Assembly: GCA_026770575.1 (NCBI GenBank)
Contig: MU657166.1
Span: 876,012-891,518, forward strand
DNA length: 15,507 nucleotides
From: Pelagophyceae sp. CCMP2097
Taxonomy: Eukaryota; Sar; Pelagophyceae
Direction of reading: 5' to 3'
The notes beneath the pieces were generated by a model. It was not told the DNA's origin. It did no database searches and was given only the letters and a program-made list of their open reading frames with translations. Below, one piece after another: positions 7,260 through 15,507 of the stretch. The position numbers were made by a program, and so were the translations under genes. The stretch's first letter is position 1. Each line of letters opens with the position of its first letter.

Positions 7260-8209
7260 ATGTTTAGCGACCGCGGACAAATGCGGGCCTTTGGCGGCCT
7301 CTCCTCCGGCTCCGAGTCGTGCAGCGACGACGAGGCGCCGGTGCCGAAGCGTGTCCGGGCCGAAGCTCCGGCTGCCGCCGCGGGGCCCGCGCCACCGACC
7401 GAGGCAAAACCCGCCGAGGTGCCGGCGCCGGCCGCCGCCGCGGCGCCGGACGAGTCCGAGGCGCCGCCCGACGACGAGCAGCGGCTGCGCATCGAGCTCG
7501 AGCCCGCGGCCGCGTCGGGCGCCCCGAAGGAGAGCGGACAACTGGGACCTTTTCGAGAGCGTCTTATAGAGCGTCCTCGGAGACGAAGACTCACGCGACG
7601 ACAAACGCAATAGCTTCATCCAGTGCCTCGCGTCGCCGCTGCACGATTCTCCCGCGTCCGGCAGCGAACTTCGTTTGTGCTACCCGTGCCTCGGACGACT
7701 TTGCGAGTCGTGCCTAGGTAGTCGTCCCTAGGTATCTCCACTACCTGGCGCAGAACGACCTCCTCGAGGACCGCGCCTTCTTAGACTACCTCGACTACCT
7801 CCGGTACTGGAAGCGGCCAGAGTGCGTATAACGCGGCCGCGCCTGAAAGCCGACGATGCGTCTTCAGGTACTCGCGGTTCATCGAGTACCCGCACTGCCT
7901 GGTACGTCCCCAGGCGTGCGGCGGGCGCGTGCCACCGCGACGCAGGCCTTTCTCGACATGCTCATCGACTCGGAGCCCTTTCGCAAAAACCTCAAATACG
8001 CCGAATTCCGTGCGTGCCGATTCGACCCCACCCTTCCCTGCCTTGAAAAGGCTTCATCAGGCGACCACGTGCACCGGAGCCAGTTCGAGCATTGGCACAC
8101 TCGGCACACGACGATCAACCAGATCCCAGCTCCGCCCGAGCTGCCGCCGCTGGAGATGCCGCCCGACGAGCTGATAAGGTGGCGACCGCCTTGGAACATG
8201 GCCGCGTAA
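7260..8209 (+). CDS. MED31: Mediator complex subunit 31 (MED31/Soh1)
   Basis: MED31 is a conserved subunit of the Mediator middle module linking activators to RNA polymerase II. Spliced reading gives the family signature in order: SFIQCLASP, then YLHYLAQNDLLEDRAF, DYLRYWKRPEYSRFIEY, PHCLAFLDML, and FRKNLKYAEFRDHVHRSQ with EHW. The last part aligns gaplessly with the animal protein. Clear introns are 7822-7867 (GTGCGT, 46 nt), 7902-7945 (GTACGT, 44 nt) and 8010-8060 (GTGCGT, 51 nt). The 5' structure is less certain. An Ala/Pro/Glu-rich first exon (with PKRVRAE) reaches RLRIELE, matching the family's RFxxELEFVQ. The SFIQ piece is a micro-exon near 7614-7637, and YLHYL starts at 7732. Best protein alignment needs GC donors at 7502 and 7638; all-GT alternatives (7514, 7632) cost several residues. 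Predicted length is about 200 residues, longer than typical because of the N-terminal extension and a Pro-rich C terminus. Confidence 0.85.
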
Positions 8210-8273
8210 TACTCTATTTACAAGCGCCGCGCGGGCTCCGCGACGCGCCCTCGGGGGTCCAGTCGTCTTGTTG

Positions 8274-9414
8274 TTAGTCGCCTCGAATGTTCTCCATGAG
8301 GACTCGGAAATGAGCCACGTTCGTCTTCAGCGTCGAAGTGTGCGCCAGCGACGCGTCCGAGAGGACGACCATGATGCACGTGTTCTTCGTGAAGAGGTCG
8401 AACAAAGCGGTGAAGCGCCCGTTGCGCACGAGCATGCCTGCGCAATAGGGCGTCGAGGCGTACGCGTACGCGTCAAGAACGACGCGCCTTCGAACTGGGC
8501 CTGGGCCTTTCGGCAGCTGAGTTTAAACTGCTTGATGATGTTGGAGATCTTCTCGAAGCGGTGCACGTCCGAGTGCGGCCGCAGCGTCGCGTGCGCGATG
8601 ACCAGGAACGTCGTCAGCTCGAAGAGCACCACCTGCGGAAAAGCGTGATACGAAGCGGGGATCGAAAAGCACCCGCGTCCGATACAAAAAGCACGCGCGG
8701 AAACGCACCTCGTCTGCGCCGCATACGCCGCAGAACTCGGTCAAGTGCGACTCCAAAAGAGCCGTGTTCGGCACCAGCGAGTAGACGATGTGAGACCAAG
8801 CGTGATAAAGAGTCTCGTCCCAGATGGAAGTGCGGAAGCACCGCACGTTGAGGGAGCCGCCGAATCTTAGGATTTGCGCTTCGCGTTCGGCGAAGACGCG
8901 CGACTGGACCTCGTCTTTGATAAGATCCATCTTATGGACAAGAACGTACCTACAATCTTGTTCCGAAAGCGCCGGTTTGAACCCCCCGCTTTGCCAAAGA
9001 CTCACACGCGCGCGTCGGGCGAGTGCTGCTCAAGAGCTTCCACGATTTCCGAGTACTGCGTGAGGTCGCCCCCCGCTTCCTCCGACTCGATGTCAAAGAC
9101 GTAGATCAATACTTCCACGGAACGGAAGATGTGGTCGCGCATGTTCTCCAGGTAGTTTCTGTAGAAGTCGTCTTGGCCGCCGCAATCCCACAAGTGGAGG
9201 TGGAGGTTGCCCAGGAACCGAACGTGCGAGTACTCCACGTCAATCGTAGGCGAGAGACGCATCGTGTCCCGCGCCAAGTAGTCGGCGAAGATGATCGAAC
9301 GCATCGAAGTCTTGCCTACGCCGGAGACCGTCCGATGCCTACCGAAGCTCTTTCCAAATCCGACGCACCCGACCCGGACCGGCCCATGAGGAGCACCTTC
9401 TTAGAGTCGCTCAT
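8274..9414 (-). CDS. RRAGA: RagA/Gtr1-type small GTPase
   Basis: Five exons (9414-9369, 9315-9006, 8949-8709, 8632-8488, 8437-8274) give 301 residues, close to the animal RagA length, starting at an ATG directly before the first beta strand. G1 is GRSGSGKTSM (residues 11-20, split by an intron), switch I threonine is T39, G3 is WDCGGQ (58-63) and G4 is HKMD (124-127). The [13 protein letters not shown] block, the roadblock-type region ([17 protein letters not shown]) and [10 protein letters not shown] all match RagA rather than RagC. Rag GTPases form heterodimers on lysosomes or vacuoles that bring TORC1 there when amino acids are sufficient. Introns are 53 nt (GTGCGT), 56 nt (GTGAGT), 76 nt (GTGCGT) and 50 nt with a GC donor (GCGCGT...CAG, 8487-8438). 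The gene ends 64 nt from the MED31 stop, tail-to-tail. No RagC-type partner is in the window. Confidence 0.93.
8438..8487 (-). other. GC-AG intron in the RagA gene (50 nt)
   Basis: Removing GCGCGT...GCGCAG from phase 1 to phase 1 restores [11 protein letters not shown], which aligns without gaps to the RagA family (SFQSMEVRNSNF in the animal protein). GT donors nearby either break the frame or leave an intron of only 26-32 nt. The intron contains a CGTACGCGTACG alternating tract. Confidence 0.75.
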
Positions 9415-9579
9415 CCTGGCCCGCGGCGCGCTGCCGGCTGCGGTTCGCGCGCAGGCGAGCGAGCGCGCGCGCCTGCCTCGTAATCGATGAAAGGTGTCGC
9501 AAAAAGAGCCCGCGGTACTGCACGGTGTATATTTGAGGGGGTTGTCTGTCCGGTGGGACTCTTCCGCTGTAGCTGCCGT

Positions 9580-9648
9580 ATAGGGTCCAGTCTACCCCAT
9601 ATGAGCCCATATTGGGTAGACTTCATATTGGGTAGACTGGACCCCATA
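9580..9648. repeat. Imperfect inverted repeat with internal direct copies
   Basis: GGGTCCAGTCTACCC (9583-9597) pairs perfectly with GGGTAGACTGGACCC (9630-9644). The pairing extends to about 26 bases per arm with few mismatches. Inside, CATATTGGGTAGACT occurs twice in tandem with 16-bp spacing (9608-9622, 9624-9638). The structure resembles a miniature inverted-repeat element or a folded RNA stem; neither is proven. Confidence 0.85.
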
Positions 9649-9840
9649 CGGCCCCGTGGGCTCGGCGGGCCATCCAACGAAGACGAAGACGACGAAGACG
9701 ACAAGCCGTCGAGCCCGTAGACGCCGAGCCGCCCGGACGACGCCCAAGTGGTGCTCACAAGGACCCCGACGTGGACTTTGGCTCAAGGTTGGGCGACCCG
9801 CGGGTGGCGCACGAAAGCCGCCTGGAACCCCGCCGCCCCA

Positions 9841-9912
9841 TGGGACCCAATATGGGGCCCCATATGGCCCGGGGGCCCCATACCCCATATTGGGTAGGCT
9901 GGACCCCATAAG
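9841..9912. repeat. Second copy of the ATATTGGG/CCCCATA repeat family
   Basis: Positions 9886-9910 match 9624-9648 at 24 of 25 bases. In addition TATGGGGCCCCATA (9851-9864) is a perfect palindrome, ACCCAATATGGGG (9845-9857) is the reverse complement of 9883-9895, and GGGGCCCCATA occurs at 9854 and 9872. This indicates a dispersed, palindrome-rich repeat family. Confidence 0.85.
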
Positions 9913-10005
9913 CCAATACCCCACGCGGCAGCTCAGCTCTCCAGCAGGCCTCCGCGCTGTGGAGATTTTGGGTTTGTCCACGTACTCGCAGAGGACCCCC
10001 TGCTG

Positions 10006-11193
10006 CTATGACGTCTGGTGCTTATTCTTCGTGGCGTGCTGCGCTCGTTTGTACAAGGCGGCGCCGAAGATGACGACGACGATGCCGATAAAGGAATACG
10101 GCGTCACCGGGTTGCCTGCATTCAAGATTCCGGAAAAGCCAAAGGCGATTCGACGCACCAAAGTAGACTATGGAGAGTATGATGAGGAGCGCTCTTTTCA
10201 GAGCGTTTGCGACGGAGGCGGAGACCGGGGAGAGGAGGCTGACAGCGTAAAACGCAGACACGGATTGGACGTGGCAACACAAGACGTCGGCGAAAACGCA
10301 AATCGCCTTTCGGTGCCTCAAAAAGTACGAATACGCGTCGCCGCGGCCCGCGGCCGGCAGCGATGCCAGCGCCTCAAACGCCGTGACGAGCGCGTGAAAA
10401 GCGCCGGCCCGGCTGTAGAGACGTGCGTCGGTGCGAGTCTCCACGCAGGAGAGACGCACGCCTTTATGAGGGCGCCCTGTGGCCGGAGCTCGTGGTAGAG
10501 GAGGATCGGGAGCTGCAGGACGGAAGCGCAAAGCGACGTCATGAATTGCAATCTCGCCGGCGAGTAGACGTCGAGCTGCAAAACCTTTTTCGTGAGGACG
10601 TTTTGGAGGCAGTCGACGGCGTTGCACGCGACGGCGGCGGCGAAGCCCGTCGCGTTGAAGCTTTGCTCTGTCCAGGCACAGAGTGCCAAGCCGGCAACCA
10701 TCGGCGTCAGCGCGGCGAGCTCGCGGCCCGTGGTCGCCTCGCGCAGCACCAAAAATTGGAGCCACACCGTCCACAGCGGCGCGGTCGCCTTGATCGTCTC
10801 GACGAAGGACGCCGCCACGTGCTGCAGCGCCACTAAAGTCAGTACCACTGTAGAGTAGCGCAGCAGCGCCAGAAGCCCCACCGTCAAGCGCAGCGACAAG
10901 CGCGATTCCGCCGGGCCGGGATCGGGCCGCGTGCTCAGGGCGCCGAGCAACGTCGTGCCCAGCAGCTGCGCGGCGCCGAGGCGTTCGGGCGCCACGTTGA
11001 GAGTCGAGAGCACGACCTTGTTCAGGACGAGCGCGCCGAGCGACGAGGCGAACCATGCCGCGAGGCACAGCGCGACGCGGCGCCGCGAAACAGATTCGGC
11101 GTCGTCGTCGAGGCGCACGGCGTCTACGAGCGACACGGCGTCCGGCGGCTTCGATCCGGAGCCGCCGCCGCGCGGCCCCGCCGTCGACGACAT
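10006..11193 (-). CDS. SLC35E2/triose-phosphate-type transporter (DMT superfamily)
   Basis: Three exons (11193-10460, 10412-10159, 10115-10006) give about 365 residues, normal for the family. Multiple hydrophobic helices follow a short hydrophilic N terminus. Diagnostic stretches are VAASFVETIKATAPLWTV, LTPMVAGLALCAWTEQSFN, AVDCLQNVLTKKVL, and near the end VQSVSAFYAVSLLSPVSASV with VYFGNPVTP, matching the TPT domain (PF03151) and most like SLC35E2. Such proteins exchange phosphorylated sugars or nucleotide sugars across Golgi, ER or plastid membranes; the substrate cannot be assigned. Introns are 47 nt (GTGCGT...CAG) and 43 nt (GTGCGT...CAG). ATG 11193 was chosen as the first in-frame ATG; the frame is open a little further upstream without another ATG. 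The C terminus is Lys/His-rich (KRAQHATKNKH). Confidence 0.9.
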
Positions 11194-11329
11194 GGACCTG
11201 CGCTCCCGACCGGACGCGCCAGGGCCCCGCTTCGCGGCTCCGGTCTCGGCCGGGCACGGAATTTCTGCTATCCCAGTCCTCACCTTAAAAGGCTTAGAAG
11301 TAATCCAATTACAACCCAGCGGCGGGGCC

Positions 11330-12053
11330 TCACGCCTCGGTGCCGGCGGGTGCGTCCGTCGCCGCGTCGGCGTCTTGCGTCGCCGCGTGGATCGATATCA
11401 GCTCGTCCCACTGCCTAAGGAATACGATTTTCGACGGCGCGCGAAAAGCAAGGCGCACTTTTGCCGCGCGTCGCCGACGGAGGCCCCTTCGCAGAGCGCA
11501 GACCGCTCGCTCTTTGTGGCAAAGCTCCTACGAGGCGTGGTGTTCGATTTCGAACGCGCGCGCCGCCACTCTTTGCCGAGCGCCACTCGGTAGCCGCGGC
11601 GGCCGCAGTCAGGGCACTCGCCAGAGCTGCGCGACGTGCGTCTCGCCGTCTGGCAAAGGCAGGCCGACTGCGTCGTACACGAACGTCGGGGGCCCGGAGG
11701 CGAGGAGCCTTTTTAGTTCTGCTTGGCAGTCTGTCTTTTGCATCCTCTCCATGTAGGCCTTGAACTGCGTCGTTCGAAGCTGCTCCGCCGCCGAATCGCC
11801 GACCTTTGCCGCGCGCCAGAGGAGCGAGGGCGCCGTCTGATACTCGCAGTAAGAGTCTGCGTCAATGTCCTCGTAAGTAAAGACGCACTCCTAAACGCGG
11901 GATGACGGGCGCGCGCCGGCGACGACCGGGGATAGGCGTGCTCTCCGGCGAGCTGCAGAATTTCTTCACCGCGGATTCACATATACACCCCTCAAATGCC
12001 GACGCCGGCGTTACCATGCCCTCCGGCGGCGCGGCGGCGTGCGTCGCGGACAT
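11330..12053 (-). CDS. Unrecognised protein of about 168 residues, four exons
   Basis: The core exon 11890-11622 reads ECVFTYEDIDADSYCEY, a helical AAEQLRTTQFKAYMERMQ stretch, then LASGPPTFVYDAVGLPLP and ETHVAQLW, with varied protein-like composition. It then joins 11527-11459 (SFATKSERSALCEGAS) and, through a clear 44-nt GTGCGC...TTAG intron (11458-11415), the last exon 11414-11330 (QWDELISIHAATQDADAATD). The link at 11621 uses a GCGAGT donor and CGTAG acceptor (94 nt) in my best model; a GT donor 49-nt model (ending in GAG) is possible. The first exon, ATG 12053 to 11970 with a GTGAAG donor, is the least certain. No domain, signal peptide or membrane segment was recognised, and no function is proposed. 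It shares an upstream interval with the divergent IMPase gene and is followed by the transporter gene on the same strand. Confidence 0.6.
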
Positions 12054-12111
12054 GGTGCTGCGGCCCGGCGCGGAAGAGGGCTCCACCGGCGTGCGCAGGG
12101 GGTGAAGGTAA

Positions 12112-12119
12112 TTACGTAA
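12112..12119. promoter_or_regulatory. TTACGTAA palindrome between divergent genes
   Basis: A perfect 8-bp palindrome of the bZIP-binding type lies in the roughly 190-nt interval between the unrecognised minus-strand gene and the IMPase gene. Position suits a shared promoter, but one 8-mer is weak evidence. A pyrimidine-rich tract ending in CTTGCAG at 12231 could be a splice acceptor of a 5' leader intron. Confidence 0.25.
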
Positions 12120-12246
12120 AGGGGGTGCGGGTGAGTCGGGCACTCGTTTTAGCGATGATTTTTGGCGATGCTGTGACTTTTTACTTTGTCCTCTCGCGCC
12201 GTCGCGCTGATCGCGCCGCTCTTCTTGCAGCACCGCCGTAAGTCGG

Positions 12247-13376
12247 ATGGGACCGCCGCGGATTTGGTGGCCGTGCGCCGCCGCCGCGGTCGCCGCCGCC
12301 GCCGCGGTCGGCGCGCTGCGCCTCTGGCGGCGATTCGCGCGCGGCGTGCCGCGCGGCCTGCAAGCCTACGCCCGCGAGGCCGCCGTCGCGGCGGCGGCGG
12401 CGCGCGCCTGCGGCGAAGCGATCATCCAAGCGCGGCACTTGCATGTGCGACACGTTGGGGAGCATCCTTCGCGGCTGCATTAGAGAGCATCCCCCGCGGC
12501 GCACAGCACCTTGGCGAGGGTCGCGTCGACGTGGCCGAATCGGGTCTCGTGGGCTTGTCGCATCGGGTCTCGGACGCTTAGGTGGCTTGGAAGGACGCTG
12601 ATGGAGTGGACCCGTGCACGCAGACGGACCGCGACAACGAGGCCCTCGTCTACGCCTCGCTGAAAGAAGCGTTCCCGGGCCACGCCATCATCGGCGAGGA
12701 GGCGTCTGCGGACGCGGGCGCCATCCCCCAAATTTCAGACGCGCCGACGTGGGTCGTGGACCCCATAGATGGGACGCAGAATTTCGTCCACGGCCTGCCG
12801 CTGAGTTGCGTCTCCATCGGCCTCGTCGTCCATGGCAAGCCGACGGTGGGCGTCGTGTTCGATCCGCACCGCGACGAGATGTTTGTGGCTGTCCGCGGCC
12901 AGGGCGCGTTTTTGAACGGCAGCCGCCTCCCAAGACTGCAACAAACGCCGCAGCCGACGCGGGTCACGGAAGCTATGGTGCTCACGGACGCGGGCTACGA
13001 GCGCGGCGCGGGAGTCGGGCCCATCGTGCGGTTCTACGAAATGCTCTTACGCAACAAGGTCCGCGCCGTGCGAATTCTCGGGTCCGCCGTGCTCTCCCTC
13101 GTCTACGTGGCGGCGGGCCGCGCGTCGGCGTTTGTGATCGGCTTCGCCGACGGCGACTCGCCAAAGCCCTGGGATTGGTGCGCCGCCGCAGTTTTGGTTC
13201 ACGAGCTCGGCGCGGAAATTCGCATGCTCGACAACCGCCGCAATCCGCCCGGCGACTCGGCAAAGGCGCCAACGGGCGGAGAGGACTTTGACCTTTTCTC
13301 GACGTCTTGCGTCTGCGCCGTTTCGACGCAGCTCGCTGACGAACTCGCCGAGTTCGCGCGGCAGGTGCGCGCGTAA
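12247..13376 (+). CDS. Inositol monophosphatase family phosphatase
   Basis: Two exons (12247-12444, 12582-13376) give about 330 residues. The 137-nt intron starts GTGCGA and ends CGCTTAG; the next exon begins GTG. Family motifs are GEE (residues 104-106), WVVDPIDGT (123-131) and WDW (263-265). E105, D126, D129 and D264 are the expected metal ligands for the Mg-dependent phosphatase. GSAVLSL and FLNG also match. The family removes phosphate from myo-inositol phosphates and, in relatives, from histidinol phosphate, PAP or fructose bisphosphate; the exact substrate is uncertain. An N-terminal hydrophobic alanine-rich stretch (about residues 7-28) followed by arginines suggests a membrane anchor or targeting signal, unlike the soluble animal enzyme. 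The gene ends about 93 nt from the UbiB kinase stop, tail-to-tail. Confidence 0.9.
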
Positions 13377-13469
13377 AATACCGTCGGGTGCTCTTCCGGT
13401 CTGGTTGGTGTCAGGCCGGGAAAGGTTCGGGGAGACCCGGGTCCGGCGCCCATGACAAACATTCACTTA

Positions 13470-15267
13470 TCAGACGCTCTCCAGCGCGGTCGTTTCGACC
13501 GCGGGGGCCTTCAACGCGGCGCGCCGTCGCATGTCTTCGTCGACGACCGCTTGGGCCTCGGCATGCCAGACGGTGGCGATAGAGAGGTCCGACCCGCACT
13601 TTGAGGCAAGGCCGCGGAGGAGGAGCGAGACTCGGGCGACGAGCATGTATGTTTTCGGGATGGTGAGAAGACGGTCCTGCGACTCCAACTTTTTCAAAAG
13701 CGAGTACCTACCAGTTTTACGTTCTTCCCACAGTCGCATCCATGCCGGACTCGCGAGATGCATCGACGCGGGTTCATACGGCGACGTCATGCATGCGCCG
13801 CTGAGGTCACGGTCGAAGCACTGCGTCGCAAAAGCGACTATAAAGTCTTTATCGTTCTTTCTTGAGCGGAACCCAATCACGCGCATGGCGTCGACGATGG
13901 CGTCTTCGTCGCGTTGAGCGAGGGCGACGTAGAGCTTGGCGACGTTCACGCGCTGTTCGTCGTTAAAAGTGGCAAAGCAGCCGTAGTCGATGAGGCCGAC
14001 GGCACCGCCGACTAGAAGGACGTTGCCCGGGTGCGGGTCGCAGCTGAACGCGCCGTCGCCGAAGATCATGCAGCCCTGCGCTTTCGCCGTCCGCCTTAAA
14101 GCGAGCAAAGTCGATCTTTTCAGCCTCGACAGCTGCAGCGGCCTTAAAACCGGCCAAGTGCTTTGAGTGATGGCGTTGTAGCGGCGCTGGACCGTCTCGC
14201 TGAGGGATTTGCCGTCGAGCCACTCCATAGTCATCACCCTCTGCGTCGTCAGCTCGAGCACTGCCTAGAGGCCTCGAGGATTGAGGCCACGGAGGCACTT
14301 TTCGCAAAAGTCGCAAAAGACTCGTGGTCATTCGGGGCAGGGTACCTTGGGCACTTTGACCTTGGGGAGCCTTCGCTTGGCGACGTACAATCTCACTCTT
14401 TCCATCTTCAGCGCTTCGGCCTCGTAGTCGAACTCGTGCTGCACTCGTTCTTTAAACTCGTCGACGGCGGGCAGCAGCGCCGGCTTGGCGATTCGGAGGA
14501 CGCGCCGCACGTTCGCTAAATCAGCCATCATCTGCCTTTCTACACCAGGGTACATCACCTTGACACAGACACTTCGGCCGTCCGCCAAAACCGCCTTGTG
14601 CACCTGGCCCACCGACGCCGCCCCGATGGGGCGCTCCCCAAAGGTGCGGAAGGATTCGCCCCAACGAGGGCCGAGCTCAGACTCCAGAATCTTTTGCGTC
14701 TCGGCCCACGGCCGCCTATCGAGGGCCTCGGGCAAGAAAGCGGACGGCTTCTCGACGCTGGCGTCTACGGCGGCGCGTCGTCGGTCAGCGTCTCGAGCTT
14801 TGCGACCCAGGGCTGCGGGATGATGTCCGGGAACGCGGTGCTGATGAGCTGCGCCGACTTGATGTAAGCCTATTTCAACGTCGCCGCGGTCCCCGGAGCG
14901 GCGAACGCACCCCGCGCATCGTCGTGACGAGGTGGAGGATGTCGTGGGCGGTTTCCTCATCGATACGCTCGAGCTCGGCCTGTTGCCGCTCCGGCGACGC
15001 GCCCCGTGTCAAAATGAACCCACGCGCGTACTTCCCACCGATGGCGGCCATGCCCGCCTGGAACCGCACGGCCCGCCGCAGCCGCCGCGTCGACGCCACC
15101 ACGGCGATGGCGCCCGCGCCCACGCCGGCAACGGCGCGCCGCCGACCGAGGAGCGTCAAACCCGCTCCAAAGGGCTCCATGCGCCCCCCGAGGCCGCGCG
15201 CGGCCGCCGCGCCATAGGCCGCGGGCAGCAGCAGCAATAAGCAGAGGCCCCAGCCCCTGGGCCCCAT
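13470..15267 (-). CDS. UbiB/ABC1 (ADCK/COQ8-type) atypical kinase
   Basis: Four exons (15267-14911, 14869-14769, 14715-14346, 14264-13470) give about 540 residues. Introns are 41 nt (GTGCGT), 53 nt (GTAGAC) and 81 nt (GTACCC), all ending TAG. The N terminus has a signal-peptide-like core (LCLLLLLPAAYGAAAA), as used for ER or complex-plastid entry. Family motifs are the KxGQ position, here KSAQ (123-126), PDIIPQPW, the alanine-rich loop IGAASVGQVH (183-192), lysine VKV (K205), EFDYEAEA, DPHPGN (352-357) and LIDYG (367-371), followed by RVSLLLRG. UbiB proteins are ATPases or kinases that support ubiquinone, plastoquinone or lipid metabolism in mitochondria and plastids. Odd points are alanine instead of glycine in KxGQ, lysine where the EAxN asparagine is expected, and a doubtful stretch at 14076-14159 where two frames look codable. 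Stop at 13470. Confidence 0.88.
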
Positions 15268-15507
15268 CGTCACGGTCACGGTTGCCCCGAATTCCGCCTT
15301 ACTGAATTACAATTGCTCTGTAATGCAGTTTGTTTCAGTTGGCTCGTCCGTTGGATTTTTTCGAGTGCGCTTACGGGGGTCCTATGATCCTCGTGGCCTT
15401 TTGGGTTGCACTGGGTGGCCTGCGCGCTTGCTTCCGCCGAGATTCGGGTTTTTTTTTCCCCCTTTTCCCCTTGGGCGCATATTTAGCACCCTCCAACTCG
15501 TAAAAAA
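15268..15507. other. Upstream region of the UbiB kinase gene, no gene seen
   Basis: About 240 nt of AT-richer sequence lies before the kinase start. It contains CAATTG and a TTACA...TGTAA pair (about 15305-15325), a homopolymer tract of T and C runs near 15449-15470, and ends in an A run. No TATA box in the kinase orientation and no further coding region were recognised. Confidence 0.5.

Larger units (their letters stand above)
9415..10005. other. Non-coding interval with palindromic repeats
   Basis: About 590 nt between the RagA start and the transporter stop. It contains the inverted repeat at 9580-9648, a GAAGAC-rich simple tract (about 9676-9701), a stretch open in one plus frame (about 9700-9912) with mixed composition (DPDVDFGSRLGDPRVAHESR) but no start or recognisable domain, and a second palindromic cluster at 9841-9912. 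No gene is supported. Confidence 0.6.

Noticed and set aside
9487..9720. Short plus-strand frame ending PSNEDEDDEDDKPSSP
   Set aside because: It crosses the inverted repeat, has no conserved motif, and its acidic end is just the GAAGAC simple repeat.
10022..10411. Whole minus-strand 411-codon frame (10022-11257) as one protein
   Set aside because: Only its 10412-10159 part is the transporter's second exon; the rest is out of frame with the membrane protein.
12178..12190. TTTTTACTTTGTC shared with 428-440
   Set aside because: A 13-base match between two T-rich stretches in a 15.5-kb window is expected by chance; flanks do not match.

Overview
This window is nuclear DNA from a small, GC-rich eukaryote, most likely a unicellular alga. 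The genes are mosaics of short exons. Conserved protein families (MED31, a RagA-type GTPase, an SLC35E2-like transporter, an inositol monophosphatase, a UbiB/ABC1 kinase) align to their families only after GT-AG introns, mostly 41-56 nt, are removed. The intron donor is usually GTGCG rather than GTAAG/GTGAG. A Rag GTPase argues against land plants and most green algae. With GC richness and very short introns this fits a stramenopile picoalga such as a pelagophyte, but that is inference. No rRNA, tRNA, CRISPR array, IS element or bacterial operon was seen.

Layout. 1-460: 15-bp tandem repeats in an open frame (possible exon of a gene entering from the left), then a T-rich stretch with GAGTTTT heptamers that looks like an intron. 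461-2526 (+): a chromatin-type protein with two PHD fingers and, after further introns, a WW domain. 2527-3036: non-coding, with a cluster of palindromes, an AATAAA signal and a TATAAATA box. 3080-5929 (+): a large unrecognised protein of about 865 residues from four exons. 6046-6972 (-): a WD40 protein made of near-identical repeats; its seventh blade lies beyond an in-frame TAA. 7260-8209 (+): MED31. 8274-9414 (-): RagA/Gtr1-type GTPase, five exons, one GC-AG intron. 9415-10005: non-coding, carrying a family of palindromic repeats. 10006-11193 (-): SLC35E2/TPT-like transporter, three exons. 11330-12053 (-): unrecognised protein of about 168 residues. 12247-13376 (+): inositol monophosphatase family. 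13470-15267 (-): UbiB/ABC1-type atypical kinase with an N-terminal signal peptide. 15268-15507: non-coding upstream sequence.

The genes are typical nuclear housekeeping functions (transcription, nutrient signalling, transport, phosphate-ester hydrolysis, quinone-type kinase) packed closely, with tail-to-tail pairs separated by about 64-116 nt. They do not form a common pathway, and I found no convincing evidence of a new multi-gene system. The observations most worth checking are the interrupted WD40 propeller, the altered KxGQ motif of the UbiB kinase, the GC-AG introns, the palindromic repeat family at 9580-9912, and the two unrecognised proteins.
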